Shown here piece after piece: positions 1 to 9,716 of a stretch of 64,000 nt of DNA. This DNA comes from Niabella sp. (GTDB lineage Bacteria > Bacteroidota > Bacteroidia > Chitinophagales > Chitinophagaceae). The stretch spans positions 124,001-188,000 of the forward strand of contig JAPUDO010000076.1 of NCBI GenBank assembly GCA_027493055.1. Direction: 5' to 3'. Both the position numbers and the translations under genes were made by a program. Every line of letters begins with the position of its first letter. Within the stretch, counting starts at the first letter, position 1. Below the pieces are notes generated by a model. That model was not told where the DNA came from. It saw only the letters and a program-made list of their open reading frames with translations, and ran no database searches.

Positions 1-794
1 ATATAGCAGTTCTTTATTAAAACATTTTCGCACACATCCAAATCAATACCATCGGAGCTTGGCGCACGCACTTCGCTGCCATTATTGGTACCCGCAAGGA
101 TACGCACACCGATAATTTTCAGGTTTTCACATTTATAATAATGCGAGCTCCAAAACGGCGAGTTAAGCAGTTGCACACCTGATATCTGCACGTTTTTACT
201 GTTCGATACAAATAAAAGTCGCGGGCGTTGCTCATCCATATTCGTGCATTTGGGATTCCATTGGCGGCGCAGCCAGAAAGCCTTCCAGTAGCGCAGTCCG
301 TTACCATTGATTATTCCCCTACCCGAGATAGTAAATCCATCCAGTCCATCGGCATTGACAAGTGCGGCAAAATATTTCAGCGATTGTCCTTCTATGCGGG
401 TGGTAATCACTTTAAAATCAGAAATATCATCGCTGCCTTTAAGGGTTGCTCCTTCTTCCAGGTATAAATGCGTTTTAGGCCTGAAAAACAATGAGCCGCT
501 GAGGAAAACACCCTTCGGAATAATCACTACACCACCTCCGTTGCCGGCTGCTTTATCGATGACCGCCTGTATGCTTTCGGTTTGCACTATTGTGCTGTCT
601 GATTTCACCCCATAATCAGTAAGGATATATTTTTTACCTAATGAATGGAGGGCAACCAAATCCGTATCTGAGAACCAGGCAGGAATGGGTGTTCCATCGG
701 GAAAAGTTTGAGCATACAAGTTTCCTGTATTCCTGAAAACCGGGAAACTGAAAAATATCACTAAAGCGAAAATGATTGCATTCCTGTATTGCAT
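1..794 (-). CDS. GH28 polygalacturonase-like glycosidase (3' end outside window)
   Basis: The reading frame starts at 794 and stays open to the left edge (about 264 residues, C-terminus missing). It starts MQYRNAIIFALVIFFSF, a signal peptide ending near the YAQ at residue 31, so the enzyme is secreted or periplasmic. The next part, IQAVIDKAAGNGGGVVIIP, is the N-terminal edge of a right-handed beta-helix as in pectate lyases and GH28. Further on, LVNADGLDGFTISGRGIING and the final visible PSSDGIDLDVC match the GH28 active-site region, whose NTDGID-type motif carries catalytic aspartates (here S-S-D-G-I-D). GH28 enzymes hydrolyse alpha-1,4-galacturonan or rhamnogalacturonan linkages. The remaining motifs (DD, GHG, RxK) fall outside or beyond the visible part, so activity is not proven. 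It is convergent with nothing here and lies downstream of the GH2 gene, but has its own upstream repeats at 843-918. Confidence 0.88.
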   Translation of the reverse strand, partial: MQYRNAIIFALVIFFSFPVFRNTGNLYAQTFPDGTPIPAWFSDTDLVALHSLGKKYILTDYGVKSDSTIVQTESIQAVIDKAAGNGGGVVIIPKGVFLSGSLFFRPKTHLYLEEGATLKGSDDISDFKVITTRIEGQSLKYFAALVNADGLDGFTISGRGIINGNGLRYWKAFWLRRQWNPKCTNMDEQRPRLLFVSNSKNVQISGVQLLNSPFWSSHYYKCENLKIIGVRILAGTNNGSEVRAPSSDGIDLDVCENVLIKNCY

Positions 795-842
795 GTTTTT
801 TATTTTAATGATTAAACCCGTATTGAGACATTTCCCTTCCGG

Positions 843-918
843 TTGATGTGACGGCACTTATATATGTCATCGCATCATTGATTTTTGCACCGCAAATTGA
901 TAACTTGATGTGACGACA
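843..918 (-). promoter_or_regulatory. Candidate operator: three related copies of a 13-14 bp site upstream of the GH28 gene
   Basis: TTGATGTGACGGCA (843-856) and TTGATGTGACGACA (905-918) are direct repeats differing at one base. Between them, 865-877 (TGTCATCGCATCA) is the same site in opposite orientation with two changes. The cluster sits 50-125 bp upstream of the GH28 start codon. I see no clear TAnnTTTG element tied to it. The regulator is unknown; this differs from the CAGGA operator used by the neighbouring genes. Confidence 0.45.
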
Positions 919-973
919 AACAGGTCCCTGGCCCCATTGAATACATTGCCGATGTTTAAACAAGCTCAGGCCA

Positions 974-3900
974 TTACTTTACCCGTTCATAAAACTCCAC
1001 CTCAATAATGCTCAAAGTGCCTTTAGACTTTGCATCATCACGGGCTACACCATCATCTAATTTTTTACCCCCTACCTCTACTTCATTAGTGCCTTTACCG
1101 CTTTCAGCGCTGCCTGCCAAACGGATGCGTACCTTTTTCCCTCTTACAGGTTTGCATTGAATGGTATAATAGCCCAATGAGGTTTTTGTACTGCCGTTAA
1201 ATACCTCTTTACCATCAACCGTTATAACCAGGGGATAAGTCCTGGACCGGAAATTATTCAGCTTCACAGCAATCTCTTCTATCAACGCTTCCCTTTCCAG
1301 CTCATATTCTATCCAGGCGGTCCCCAGTTTTCCGTCATTCACCCAGTCAGACAACTCATTATCATCATAGCCTTGCTTTACCTTATCAGCATTAGCGCCG
1401 GCAACAGCTTGTTTTACCTCAATAGCCTTACGGCTTACGGTATAGGAAGGGGTTGCAGGTGTAGCGCCACGAGTTAAAACAGGTGACAGCTCTGCACCAG
1501 GTAAATATTTAGCCAATCCATTTTCAACAACCACCGCCTGGGTAGCCAACCGTATGGATGCAGCTTTCAGACCATCCGCTTTTGCCTGAACCGTAATAGT
1601 ACCGGGCGTTGTAGTGGAACGCACCATAAAACGGTTCACACCACCTTCTACAGGGAAGCCTTTAGCAAGCACATAATTATCCGGCCCCATGGCCATACCG
1701 CCACGCCATTCGCCGGGGCCTTCTACTGTATAGTGAATCATATTCAGAGCCGTAGGGCAGCGCCTGCCTTTAGCATCCACTACTTCCACTTCTATCAAAG
1801 CAACATCATTACCATCTGCCAGGAAAGCTGCAGGACGTTTAATGGCTGTAAGACGCAGCGCCACCGGCTCGCCAGCTGTTTTAACAGCAGCTGTGCATAC
1901 CTGCTTATTATTGGCATCGTAACCAATGGCTGTAATACTCCCGGGCTTCCATTCTATATTTTTGAAAGTGAAAATAAATCCATCGCTTTTTTCACCAAAA
2001 CCTGATGACTTTCCGTTTACTTTCAACTCTACTTTATCAGCAGAAGAGATCACAAACATATCTTTCTTTACACCAGGCTTATAATTCCAATGACCTACAA
2101 TATGCGCACGGTATTTTTCAGGGTTTACCCAGCCATCCCACATTACTTCATGCGCATAATAATTCTGCTTTTTAATACGCAGGGCATCCACTTCACCACT
2201 ACGGCGGTAATTTTCCTCACCCCGGTGGTGGGTGTTGGTTTCGGACCATATAATGTTTACGCCGCCACTGCTTACTCTTTTTCCCGTTCCGGGACGCTCG
2301 CGCCAGAACTCGTACCAGCGCTTTACGTTTTCCAGAGCATGGCTTTCCATGTTCCGGTTGTAAGACGCTGCATTTTGCCCGTTATATAAAGGCCCGTCCC
2401 CGTCTTTATGATAAGGAGGTGTCCACTCATCCCAGTATTTGCGCGATCCCTCATCTCTTGAATATTCCATGGCCCACATAGGTATGTGCGCACTTTTATT
2501 AGTGTACAGCATTTCGCCACCGTACTCCGCTTCCTTACTGTTCAGCATTTCACGGCTGCCGATAGCCCGGCCGCCATGCGGATCATACTTATCCCGCAGG
2601 GCTTTCATTTCTTTCATGTGCGCTTCGCTGATGCTCTCATTACCACACTCATAAAAAATAATGCTTGGATTATTACGGTTATAAATAATGGCATCGTGCA
2701 TTACCCTTACGCGTTGATTCCAACGCTCTCCTTCCACATCTTTTTCAGCATCGCCTGCAGGCACGGCCTGCATCAACCCCACACGGTCACAACTTTCAAT
2801 ATCCTGCTTAGATGGTGCTATGTGCATCCAGCGTACCAGGTTACCGCCGCTTTCCACCATCAGGCCATTGCTGTAATCGCTCATCCATGGCGGCACCGAG
2901 GTGCCTAATGCAGGCCATTCGTTAGAAGTGCGCTGCGCATAGCCGTGCACCATCATTACACGGTCATTTAAATAAATCATCCCTTCTTTAAAAGCCGTTT
3001 TGCGAAAACCGGTCCTGGTGGTCACCACATCTACCGGTTTATTATTTACCAATAAGGAGGTTTTCACCTTATACAAATAACCATAGCCCCAGCTCCAGAA
3101 GTTCAGGCCGTTCACTTTAGCAGCAGCTCCTATATTCTTTGTTTCGCCCGGCCGGATGGTTATTTTTTCCCCGGTAAAAGATTTCACCGGTTTCCCGTTT
3201 ATATCAGTGATATCAACAGCATAGCCCACCTGTTGTATCTTATCCGTTTCATTCTTTATTTCGGAAGACGCATGAATGGTTGCGGACCGGCCTTTTATAT
3301 CAAAGTCTTTTGCATAAATATAAACACCTGTTGTTTTAAGGTTGGAATACAAGGGCAGCGTCTGGTACAGCTTTGGCGTAATATGTAAAAATACATTTCG
3401 GATAATGCCCCCGTAATTAGCATTAAAATTTTTATCCACCCATTGGTACCTGGTATTGGTAGCCCTTTCGCGATAGTCCCAGTCATTATCGATACGGGCC
3501 GCTATAATGTTTTCTTCGCTGCCAAACTTTACCAGCTCTGTAATATCAAAGCCAAAAGCGGTTACTCCATTCTCGTGAAAGCCCACCAGCTGGCCATTTA
3601 CATAAAAATCACCGGCCTGGCGGATACCCTCAAACTCTATAAATATTTTTTGCCCCTTTGCCGATGCAGGCAGTTTAAATTGTTTGCGATACCACACTAT
3701 ACCTGTAGACAGGTCCCTTATATCTTTCTTAAAAGCATCGTCTTCATTCCAGGCAGCCGGCAGGGTTACCTGCTTCCAGGCCCCTCCAAAGGAGTCCTTT
3801 TGCACCGACCTCCCCGAAGGGGAGGAATATGCCTCGGCCGGCACTTCACCGATATGCAATTCCCAATTATTATTGAAATTGTATTTACGCTGAGGCGGTG

Positions 3901-3997
3901 GTTCTCCAGCAAAAGCAGCACTGCATCCAATAATAAATAAACAAATAATGGTGCTAAACAAGCCGGCTGACAAGCTTCCCTGATTTGACTTTTGCAT
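974..3997 (-). CDS. Glycoside hydrolase family 2 enzyme with C-terminal discoidin-like module
   Basis: About 1007 residues from the ATG at 3997; an upstream in-frame ATG at 4030 adds 11 residues ahead of the signal peptide and is less likely. The N-terminus (MQKSNQGSLSAGLFSTIICL) is followed by FIIGCSAAFA, which could be a lipobox (Cys 25) or an SPI site. The order is GH2 sugar-binding domain (about 40-210), immunoglobulin-like domain (about 220-330), TIM barrel (about 335-600), Ig-like/DUF4982 region, then a C-terminal beta-sandwich resembling F5/8 (discoidin) modules near 870-990. In the barrel, YECGNE places the acid/base Glu at about 454 and WAMEYS a probable nucleophile Glu at about 511. 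GH2 members include beta-galactosidases, glucuronidases and mannosidases; the exact substrate cannot be read from the sequence. It has its own promoter with the shared PUL operator. Confidence 0.9.
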   Translation of the reverse strand: MQKSNQGSLSAGLFSTIICLFIIGCSAAFAGEPPPQRKYNFNNNWELHIGEVPAEAYSSPSGRSVQKDSFGGAWKQVTLPAAWNEDDAFKKDIRDLSTGIVWYRKQFKLPASAKGQKIFIEFEGIRQAGDFYVNGQLVGFHENGVTAFGFDITELVKFGSEENIIAARIDNDWDYRERATNTRYQWVDKNFNANYGGIIRNVFLHITPKLYQTLPLYSNLKTTGVYIYAKDFDIKGRSATIHASSEIKNETDKIQQVGYAVDITDINGKPVKSFTGEKITIRPGETKNIGAAAKVNGLNFWSWGYGYLYKVKTSLLVNNKPVDVVTTRTGFRKTAFKEGMIYLNDRVMMVHGYAQRTSNEWPALGTSVPPWMSDYSNGLMVESGGNLVRWMHIAPSKQDIESCDRVGLMQAVPAGDAEKDVEGERWNQRVRVMHDAIIYNRNNPSIIFYECGNESISEAHMKEMKALRDKYDPHGGRAIGSREMLNSKEAEYGGEMLYTNKSAHIPMWAMEYSRDEGSRKYWDEWTPPYHKDGDGPLYNGQNAASYNRNMESHALENVKRWYEFWRERPGTGKRVSSGGVNIIWSETNTHHRGEENYRRSGEVDALRIKKQNYYAHEVMWDGWVNPEKYRAHIVGHWNYKPGVKKDMFVISSADKVELKVNGKSSGFGEKSDGFIFTFKNIEWKPGSITAIGYDANNKQVCTAAVKTAGEPVALRLTAIKRPAAFLADGNDVALIEVEVVDAKGRRCPTALNMIHYTVEGPGEWRGGMAMGPDNYVLAKGFPVEGGVNRFMVRSTTTPGTITVQAKADGLKAASIRLATQAVVVENGLAKYLPGAELSPVLTRGATPATPSYTVSRKAIEVKQAVAGANADKVKQGYDDNELSDWVNDGKLGTAWIEYELEREALIEEIAVKLNNFRSRTYPLVITVDGKEVFNGSTKTSLGYYTIQCKPVRGKKVRIRLAGSAESGKGTNEVEVGGKKLDDGVARDDAKSKGTLSIIEVEFYERVK

Positions 3998-4051
3998 ATA
4001 AATTATTTCAATCGTTTTATAATATCCCAATCACCGCGTTAATTACTTAAG

Positions 4052-4127
4052 ATGTTGGTGACAACACCAACATTGGCGCCCGCCGTTGCGGGTGTCATGC
4101 CTGCGGCAGATAAATTATCACCCGCAA
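4052..4127. repeat. Two inverted repeats in the GH2 5' leader
   Basis: A perfect 9-bp inverted repeat ATGTTGGTG/CACCAACAT with a 4-nt loop occupies 4052-4073. A second one, TTGCGGGTG (4086-4094) and CACCCGCAA (4119-4127), has a 24-nt loop. Both lie between the predicted GH2 transcription start (near 4178) and its start codon, so they would fold in the GH2 mRNA leader. Neither is followed by a T-run on either strand, which argues against simple terminators. Confidence 0.5.
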
Positions 4128-4184
4128 ACGAACTGATGTTAAGTAAACGACATTAATATCCTAACGAGCATTATGGCCATATTA

Positions 4185-4228
4185 CGAAAATAAAAGACTC
4201 CTGGTTTTTATTATCCTGTTGTGTCCTG
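4185..4228 (-). promoter_or_regulatory. Promoter of the GH2 gene with CAGGA-type direct-repeat operator
   Basis: Read on the minus strand, the operator CAGGACACAACAGGATAA occupies 4211-4228. It is followed after 18 bp by TATTTTCG (4185-4192), one mismatch from the Bacteroidota -7 consensus TAnnTTTG. The same arrangement recurs at 20228-20272 and 21809-21852. The operator is where a -33 element would be, as expected for an activator-dependent promoter. Confidence 0.6.
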
Positions 4229-4465
4229 CTCCGGTACAGGAAGACCGGAAAGTTCCGGGGTAGTTCATAAGAACATCCATCCTGGTACCTGGGACAAAAG
4301 CGGATTCCCCAATTTGAACGTTACTTTAACTGCAAGCTCGGAAAATGATTTTCGCGGCAGCTATTCTTATTTCCGGTCGCACTCTCCAGGCACTTCAATA
4401 GTACTATACGAATTGGGAGCTTCTAATGGATATGAGAGTCATTGGTGGGATTGCTCGGGTAGCAG

Positions 4466-4597
4466 GTCATTATTTATGCCCATATCGAACGTACAGGCAA
4501 CGAAGCATTCATCGCAGGCACTTTTAGTACGGAGCAATACCAGGGCAATGGTCTCTACGCAGAAGTAAAAAAAATAAAAATCACGGCAAAGGCTTAA
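4466..4597 (+). pseudogene. Possible remnant of the 3' end of an unrecognised gene
   Basis: In this frame the translation is 43 residues, beginning VIIYAHIERTGNEAFIAGTF and ending in KKIKITAKA before a TAA at 4595. The strand-alternating pattern looks like the C-terminus of a small secreted beta-rich protein, but the frame is closed upstream by a stop at 4460 and has no start. An overlapping open frame in another register (4221-4568) has odd composition and is probably fortuitous. The rest of 4031-4626 holds the GH2 promoter and leader hairpins and no intact gene. Weak call. Confidence 0.3.
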
Positions 4598-4626
4598 ACG
4601 CTCTTTCCGGTCAGACCAGGCTATAA

Positions 4627-6438
4627 CTATTTCCATCTGAATGGCAAATAGTACTCACGAGCCATAAGCTTTCCCTGTGCCGCACCTGCATTACCACCGT
4701 CTTTTCTTAACTTATCGCCTACCCTGCCGGCAATATATGCAGGATCGTCCCTCCTGATGGCCACCCTTAACAGGTCTGCCCAGCGCTGACCCTCATAAGC
4801 CAGTTCCAATGCGCTTTCATCTACCAGCATATTTTCTACCGCAATAGTGCTGTCGCCCACCAATTGTCTTGATGGTAAATAAGCCCTGCCCCTGAGCCCT
4901 GCTATTTCCCTGTCATTGGCCCTGGTTTGAGGGTAGCCGGCCGAACTTTCCAAGCTCCTTGCATCAAATTTATAAGGATTGGGCAGGGAAAGCGTATTCT
5001 GAATGATATCGTAATCATAAGGAGGGTTCTTAGGATTTAAATCATAAGTACTTCTTATACCCTGGTTTACTACAGCAAAGCCAAGCTTAGGATAACCATC
5101 ACGGTTGGCCGCCTCCGCAAAATGCTGCCATACAGAGGCTGCCCTGTATAACCACCACTCACCTGTACGGGTAGTTGTATTAATAGTAGGAAGAAAGGAG
5201 CTGCCATCTATACTATAATACAGGTATTTCATAATAACCGGCTGGCCGGCAATGGTTTTATAGGTAAATCTTCCGCGGGCATCAAAGGGAACACCATTCT
5301 TCTGCGTTTGGCTGTTCCAGTTATCCATAGCCTGCTGGGACGGTTGTACAAGATAACTGCCGCCTACATTGGAGAACAGGTCAATAAAAGGATTTTTAGG
5401 CTCAAAGCTGCTGCTGAACGGCAAATGCCAGATCCATTCCCAGTCAAACTGCTGATCGTAACTAAGCTTGCCGCGAGAGAACATAGAACGCCAGCCTTCG
5501 GTATTACTTTCGTATAAAGCATTGAGATCGCTTTCCCGGTAGCGAACATACTGCACCGCCAACTGGTTGCCGTTTTCTACAGCAATTACACCTATTATTT
5601 TATAATAGTTTTTCTTGGTATTTTCATTGCCCTTATCATCGTAGTAAGAAATAATTTGCCGGTAAGCTACTGCTGCTTTGTTATAGGATGAAGGATCGTA
5701 GGCGGCATTCCATAAATAGAGGTCGCCCAGCAAAACTTTCTTCATAATAAAGAATTTCTCTGTTCTATACTGATCCACTGTTGTCATTAAAGAGGCTGAA
5801 CTGTTATACATTTCGAGCGTAGGCAGACTTTCCATGGTTTTGATGAGCTCTGCCAGCAGCTGCCTGAATGGTAGCCATTGATATTTCGATTCATCTTTTA
5901 CATCCTGTATGGTTGCCAAAGGATCCGTTATGTAAGGAATACCAACAGCGCCTTTAGCATCTTTACTGAAATGGATGCCTAACTGAAGATATACCCAGGT
6001 ACGAACCGAAGCTACATCAGCGTAACGTTCATTGTATTCGTCCTGCTTCATCTTTTTTTCCGCCAGCATGATGTTGAAATTCTTCATCACATCATTACAG
6101 TTCAAGATCACCTCGTAAAAAGGCGCCGGATCTATATACGGATTATCTTCCGTAACATTATGATTGCTCAGCTGCCTGAGGTACTGGTCGGCATTTACAG
6201 TAGGCGACATAAGGTCGGCCCTAAGCTCATTAAGCAACACATAAGGCTTGGCCAGCTTAAGCAATTTGCCGTAAACACCCAATACCGCCGCATCTGCGTC
6301 AAACACATTGCGGTAAGTTTGCTCTTTGGCAAGACCAGATTCTGGTTCTATATCAAAAATTTTCTTGCATGAAGACAGCGCCAGGCTACCAGCCAGCACC
6401 GGCAACAAAAAACAGTATTTGAAAAAATTAGATTTCAT
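4627..6438 (-). CDS. SusD/RagB-family outer-membrane glycan-binding lipoprotein (last gene of the PUL operon)
   Basis: 603 residues. The N-terminus MKSNFFKYCFLLPVLAGSLA runs into LSSCKK, a clear SPII lipobox with Cys 24, so the protein is lipid-anchored, probably on the cell surface. The following FDIEPESGLAKEQTYRNVFDADAAVLGVYGKL is typical of SusD N-terminal helices, and the C-terminal ALELAYEGQRWADLLRVAIR matches the conserved SusD/RagB C-terminal motif. SusD proteins form the lid on the SusC barrel and bind oligosaccharides. The gene starts 23 bp after the stop of a SusC gene, forming the second SusC/SusD pair of this operon. At 603 residues it is slightly longer than usual. Ligand specificity cannot be inferred. 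Confidence 0.95.
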   Translation of the reverse strand: MKSNFFKYCFLLPVLAGSLALSSCKKIFDIEPESGLAKEQTYRNVFDADAAVLGVYGKLLKLAKPYVLLNELRADLMSPTVNADQYLRQLSNHNVTEDNPYIDPAPFYEVILNCNDVMKNFNIMLAEKKMKQDEYNERYADVASVRTWVYLQLGIHFSKDAKGAVGIPYITDPLATIQDVKDESKYQWLPFRQLLAELIKTMESLPTLEMYNSSASLMTTVDQYRTEKFFIMKKVLLGDLYLWNAAYDPSSYNKAAVAYRQIISYYDDKGNENTKKNYYKIIGVIAVENGNQLAVQYVRYRESDLNALYESNTEGWRSMFSRGKLSYDQQFDWEWIWHLPFSSSFEPKNPFIDLFSNVGGSYLVQPSQQAMDNWNSQTQKNGVPFDARGRFTYKTIAGQPVIMKYLYYSIDGSSFLPTINTTTRTGEWWLYRAASVWQHFAEAANRDGYPKLGFAVVNQGIRSTYDLNPKNPPYDYDIIQNTLSLPNPYKFDARSLESSAGYPQTRANDREIAGLRGRAYLPSRQLVGDSTIAVENMLVDESALELAYEGQRWADLLRVAIRRDDPAYIAGRVGDKLRKDGGNAGAAQGKLMAREYYLPFRWK

Positions 6439-6461
6439 ATTTCAGTAATCACTTTTAAAAA

Positions 6462-9400
6462 TTACAAACCAAATCTTACCCCTGCCTGAACGGACCTGTG
6501 CTGAGGAGCAAGCATAAGATCCACCCCCTGCCCTAACGGGCTTATGGTGGCGCTCATTTCAGGATCATAGCCAAGATACCTGGTAAGTGTGAATAAATTA
6601 TTTCCGGTCACATATAATATAGAATACCTCAGGAATTTTGTTTTTACAGGCAAATTGTAAGAAAGTGTGGCAGCCTTCAGCCTGAAATAAGAGCCATCCT
6701 CTATCCATCTGTCTGAAAAGCTGCTGTTTCCAACAGGGTCACCATACAATGCACGGGGCATATCTGTTACCTGCCCCTCCGCTCTCCACCGGTTCAGCAC
6801 TGCAGTTGTCTGATTGTTGAAGTTTGATGCGGACTCAAGCTGTCTTCTTGTATAATTGTAAATATCATTCCCTTTTGTAAAGGTGAACAAAACATCCAGT
6901 GTAAAGCTTTTCCAGATAACACTGCTTGAAACCGATCCAAAAAAATCAGGATTGGGATCGCCGATAACCTGGCGGTCCTTGTCATTTATGATCTTATCGC
7001 CATTTACATCCACGAAACGGACATCGCCACCGCTGAACGGTACTGCCGCACCATTCGCCGAAATAACGCTTAACCCGGCTGCCGTTGCTTCTGCATTGGA
7101 GCTATACACACCATTTGTTTTATAACCATAAAACAAATTGGGTACATTATTCATGCTGCTTAATATATATCCATCAGCATAGGAAGTTACAATATTGTTG
7201 GGCAGCTTTTTTATTAAGGATTTGTAACGGGCTATAGTAAAGCCCAGGTCCCATTTTAAAGAAGCCTGGTTAATAACCCTTCCGTTTACAGATGCTTCCG
7301 CACCCGTTGTTTGCATAGTGCCGCCATTGGTGTAGGCATGGGTAATACCAGCTATGGAAGGCAGCGTTTCATCCACTATCATTTTATAGGTCATATTACG
7401 GTACCCATCGAGGCTAACGTTGAGGCGCTCATTAAAAAGAGCAGCGTCAATACCTATATTTGCCTTGTGCGCGCTTTCCCATTGCAAGCCATCGTTTTCA
7501 AAATTCCCTCTTACCAGGCCCTGTGTGCCCAGGAAGTTCTGAGATACATAATACTGCCCTGTTGTATAGTTTGCCCCGTAATTGCCTGCCAGCGTATAAT
7601 TAATATAATATTCCCTGGCCTTATAATTCATAATATTATCATTGCCCGATATGCCATAAGAAGCCCTTAATTTCAGCAGGTCAACCACCTCGCTGCCAGC
7701 CATAAATTTTTCTGATGAAAGCAGCCATGCAGCGGCAAGAGAAGGCGAAAGCGCAAAACTGTTCCCGTTTACAGGCAACGCACCGGGCACATTTTTACCA
7801 AACCGGGAAGATCCATCAGATGCTATGTTGAAGGAAACAATATACTTGTCGAGCAGAGAGTAATCGGCATTAAAATAAGTATTCAGCCAGCGGTACCTTA
7901 TCATGTCGCCGCCTACCCTTCTCAGGGCCGCTACGCCATTGCCTACGCTCTTCAGCTGGTCTGTAGCAGAGTTAGCACCCAGATCCCAGTCCAGCTCTGT
8001 TCTTGGCGCCATGAACCGCACACCTGCACGTGCAGAAAAGCGGTGCACGTTCCTGAATACTTTATCGTAAGAAATACGGGTATCGTTGTACACACCCAGT
8101 ACTCTTTTGGTTTGTGCACCCAGGCGACTATCAATAATAATATCGTTCCCTGTAGTATCATCCGCCACGCCCTTTCGGGGAATAAACAGGTTTTCCCGAA
8201 CCTTATCAAGAGAAAGAGCTATAACTGTGCTTACATTCAGCGTTTTTGAAAGTGTATAATTGAACCCTACCGATCCCAGGAAACGATAGTTCTTATTAAG
8301 CCCCGACATTGTATTAATTAAGGCCGCAGGATTACTTACATTAAAAATATCAGTGTCTGTGATATCCGGCGATTGAACCCCGTCAGCCGACATTTCATTC
8401 ACACCCACAAAGGGAGATTTTACAAGCGCTGCAAAAACAGGATTGGTTTTATAGGCCAGCCCCTGATCCTTTAACTGCTGATCATTATACGTAAAGCTAA
8501 GATTGGCAGTGGCCGTGAGGCGCTTGCTTAAATTGAGATCGGCATTGAAACGGGTATAATAGCGTGTAAAACCGGTTGATTTAACTACACCCCTATTGGA
8601 TAAATAACCCAGAGAAAGCGCATATTTCGCAATATTATCTCCGCCGGTTACTTTAATGGAATAGCTTTGAAGTGAGCGGTTATCAAACACCTGTTTTTGC
8701 CAGTTGGTTTGATGATGATAGCGGTAATATTCTTCATTAGCAACATCATCATTCATATAAGGCAATGCCTGAACTTTGGATGTTTGCATGCCGGAAGACT
8801 GCAACAGATCACCAAGATAAGTTCTGTATTGGCCTGCATCCATTACCGGCAGACCTGCCGGCGCAAAATTAACGCCTCCATAGGCGGCCACGTCAATGCG
8901 TGTGCCCAGCTCCTTTGCCCTTGCTGTTGTGATATTGATAACGCCATTGGCACCTTTTGTTCCATACGTAGAGGAGCCGTCTTTGATCACAGTAATGTTA
9001 TCAATATCCTTGATATCAATATAAGCCAGCGGGTTAGTATAGCTATTGGATATGAGAGAGCCACCATAATCGGCATTATCATAAATAACCCCGTCTACCA
9101 CAATCAGGGGCTGGTTGGATGTATATAATGAAGATACACCACGCAGGAACAGGTTGGCTCCTGCATTTGGCGTTCCGGACCGGCGAATAGCGTTCAGGCC
9201 CGCAACCTTACCCTGCAAAAAAGCATCGGGAGTAGCAGTGATATGCGCCCAGCTTCGCTGGGTTTGTACTAATGTAACCGAATAAGGAGTACGGTTAAGC
9301 GGCTGAACGGCAAAAGGAAGATTGCCCCCATCGTAAAAAGAAGCATAGGCCTCTTCAAATAAAGATACGGAAACAGTGTTCCTGCCTTTCAGCGCCACTT

Positions 9401-9665
9401 CTTTTGACTGATACCCTTCACCCTGTAACATCAGGGTTATATCATAATTAGGCGCCTGCAGGGTAAAGTTCCCTGCACTATCTGTAATGGCAGCTGCATA
9501 ATCCTGGTAGGTAACACGTATAGCAGACAGGGGCTGATGCGTAGCGGCATCCGTTACTGTTCCTTTTACCTGCACCCCTTTATTTACTGCATCGTCCTGC
9601 GCGTATGCCGGCAGCATTGTGCATAACAAAAGCGGAACAATTAATCCCTTCTTAAACACGTTCAT
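6462..9665 (-). CDS. SusC/RagA-family TonB-dependent transporter (second pair)
   Basis: About 1067 residues from the ATG at 9665, whose product begins MNVFKKGLIVPLLLCTMLPA, a clean signal peptide ending YAQ; an ATG at 9686 is 7 codons upstream. After it comes a carboxypeptidase-regulatory-like domain (VQVKGTVTDAATHQPLSAIR, about 30-105), then the plug. The usual SusC hallmark DGVIYDNADYGGS is present (about 195), then the 22-strand barrel ending in VRFGL. The plug entry (TPYSVTLVQTQRSW) is divergent: I do not see the common DEVVV-type TonB box that the first SusC of the operon has. SusC proteins take up oligosaccharides across the outer membrane using TonB energy. It is followed at once by its SusD partner and preceded by a FAS1 lipoprotein gene. 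Confidence 0.94.
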   Translation of the reverse strand: MNVFKKGLIVPLLLCTMLPAYAQDDAVNKGVQVKGTVTDAATHQPLSAIRVTYQDYAAAITDSAGNFTLQAPNYDITLMLQGEGYQSKEVALKGRNTVSVSLFEEAYASFYDGGNLPFAVQPLNRTPYSVTLVQTQRSWAHITATPDAFLQGKVAGLNAIRRSGTPNAGANLFLRGVSSLYTSNQPLIVVDGVIYDNADYGGSLISNSYTNPLAYIDIKDIDNITVIKDGSSTYGTKGANGVINITTARAKELGTRIDVAAYGGVNFAPAGLPVMDAGQYRTYLGDLLQSSGMQTSKVQALPYMNDDVANEEYYRYHHQTNWQKQVFDNRSLQSYSIKVTGGDNIAKYALSLGYLSNRGVVKSTGFTRYYTRFNADLNLSKRLTATANLSFTYNDQQLKDQGLAYKTNPVFAALVKSPFVGVNEMSADGVQSPDITDTDIFNVSNPAALINTMSGLNKNYRFLGSVGFNYTLSKTLNVSTVIALSLDKVRENLFIPRKGVADDTTGNDIIIDSRLGAQTKRVLGVYNDTRISYDKVFRNVHRFSARAGVRFMAPRTELDWDLGANSATDQLKSVGNGVAALRRVGGDMIRYRWLNTYFNADYSLLDKYIVSFNIASDGSSRFGKNVPGALPVNGNSFALSPSLAAAWLLSSEKFMAGSEVVDLLKLRASYGISGNDNIMNYKAREYYINYTLAGNYGANYTTGQYYVSQNFLGTQGLVRGNFENDGLQWESAHKANIGIDAALFNERLNVSLDGYRNMTYKMIVDETLPSIAGITHAYTNGGTMQTTGAEASVNGRVINQASLKWDLGFTIARYKSLIKKLPNNIVTSYADGYILSSMNNVPNLFYGYKTNGVYSSNAEATAAGLSVISANGAAVPFSGGDVRFVDVNGDKIINDKDRQVIGDPNPDFFGSVSSSVIWKSFTLDVLFTFTKGNDIYNYTRRQLESASNFNNQTTAVLNRWRAEGQVTDMPRALYGDPVGNSSFSDRWIEDGSYFRLKAATLSYNLPVKTKFLRYSILYVTGNNLFTLTRYLGYDPEMSATISPLGQGVDLMLAPQHRSVQAGVRFGL

Positions 9666-9716
9666 TGCTATTGGTAATAATCGCATGTTATATGGTATAT
9701 AAGTTAATTTATCTTT

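Noticed and set aside
4221-4568. 115-codon open frame on the plus strand
   Set aside because: It overlaps the GH2 promoter, has Ser/His/Gly-rich composition without motifs, and a different frame gives a more protein-like relic at 4466-4597.
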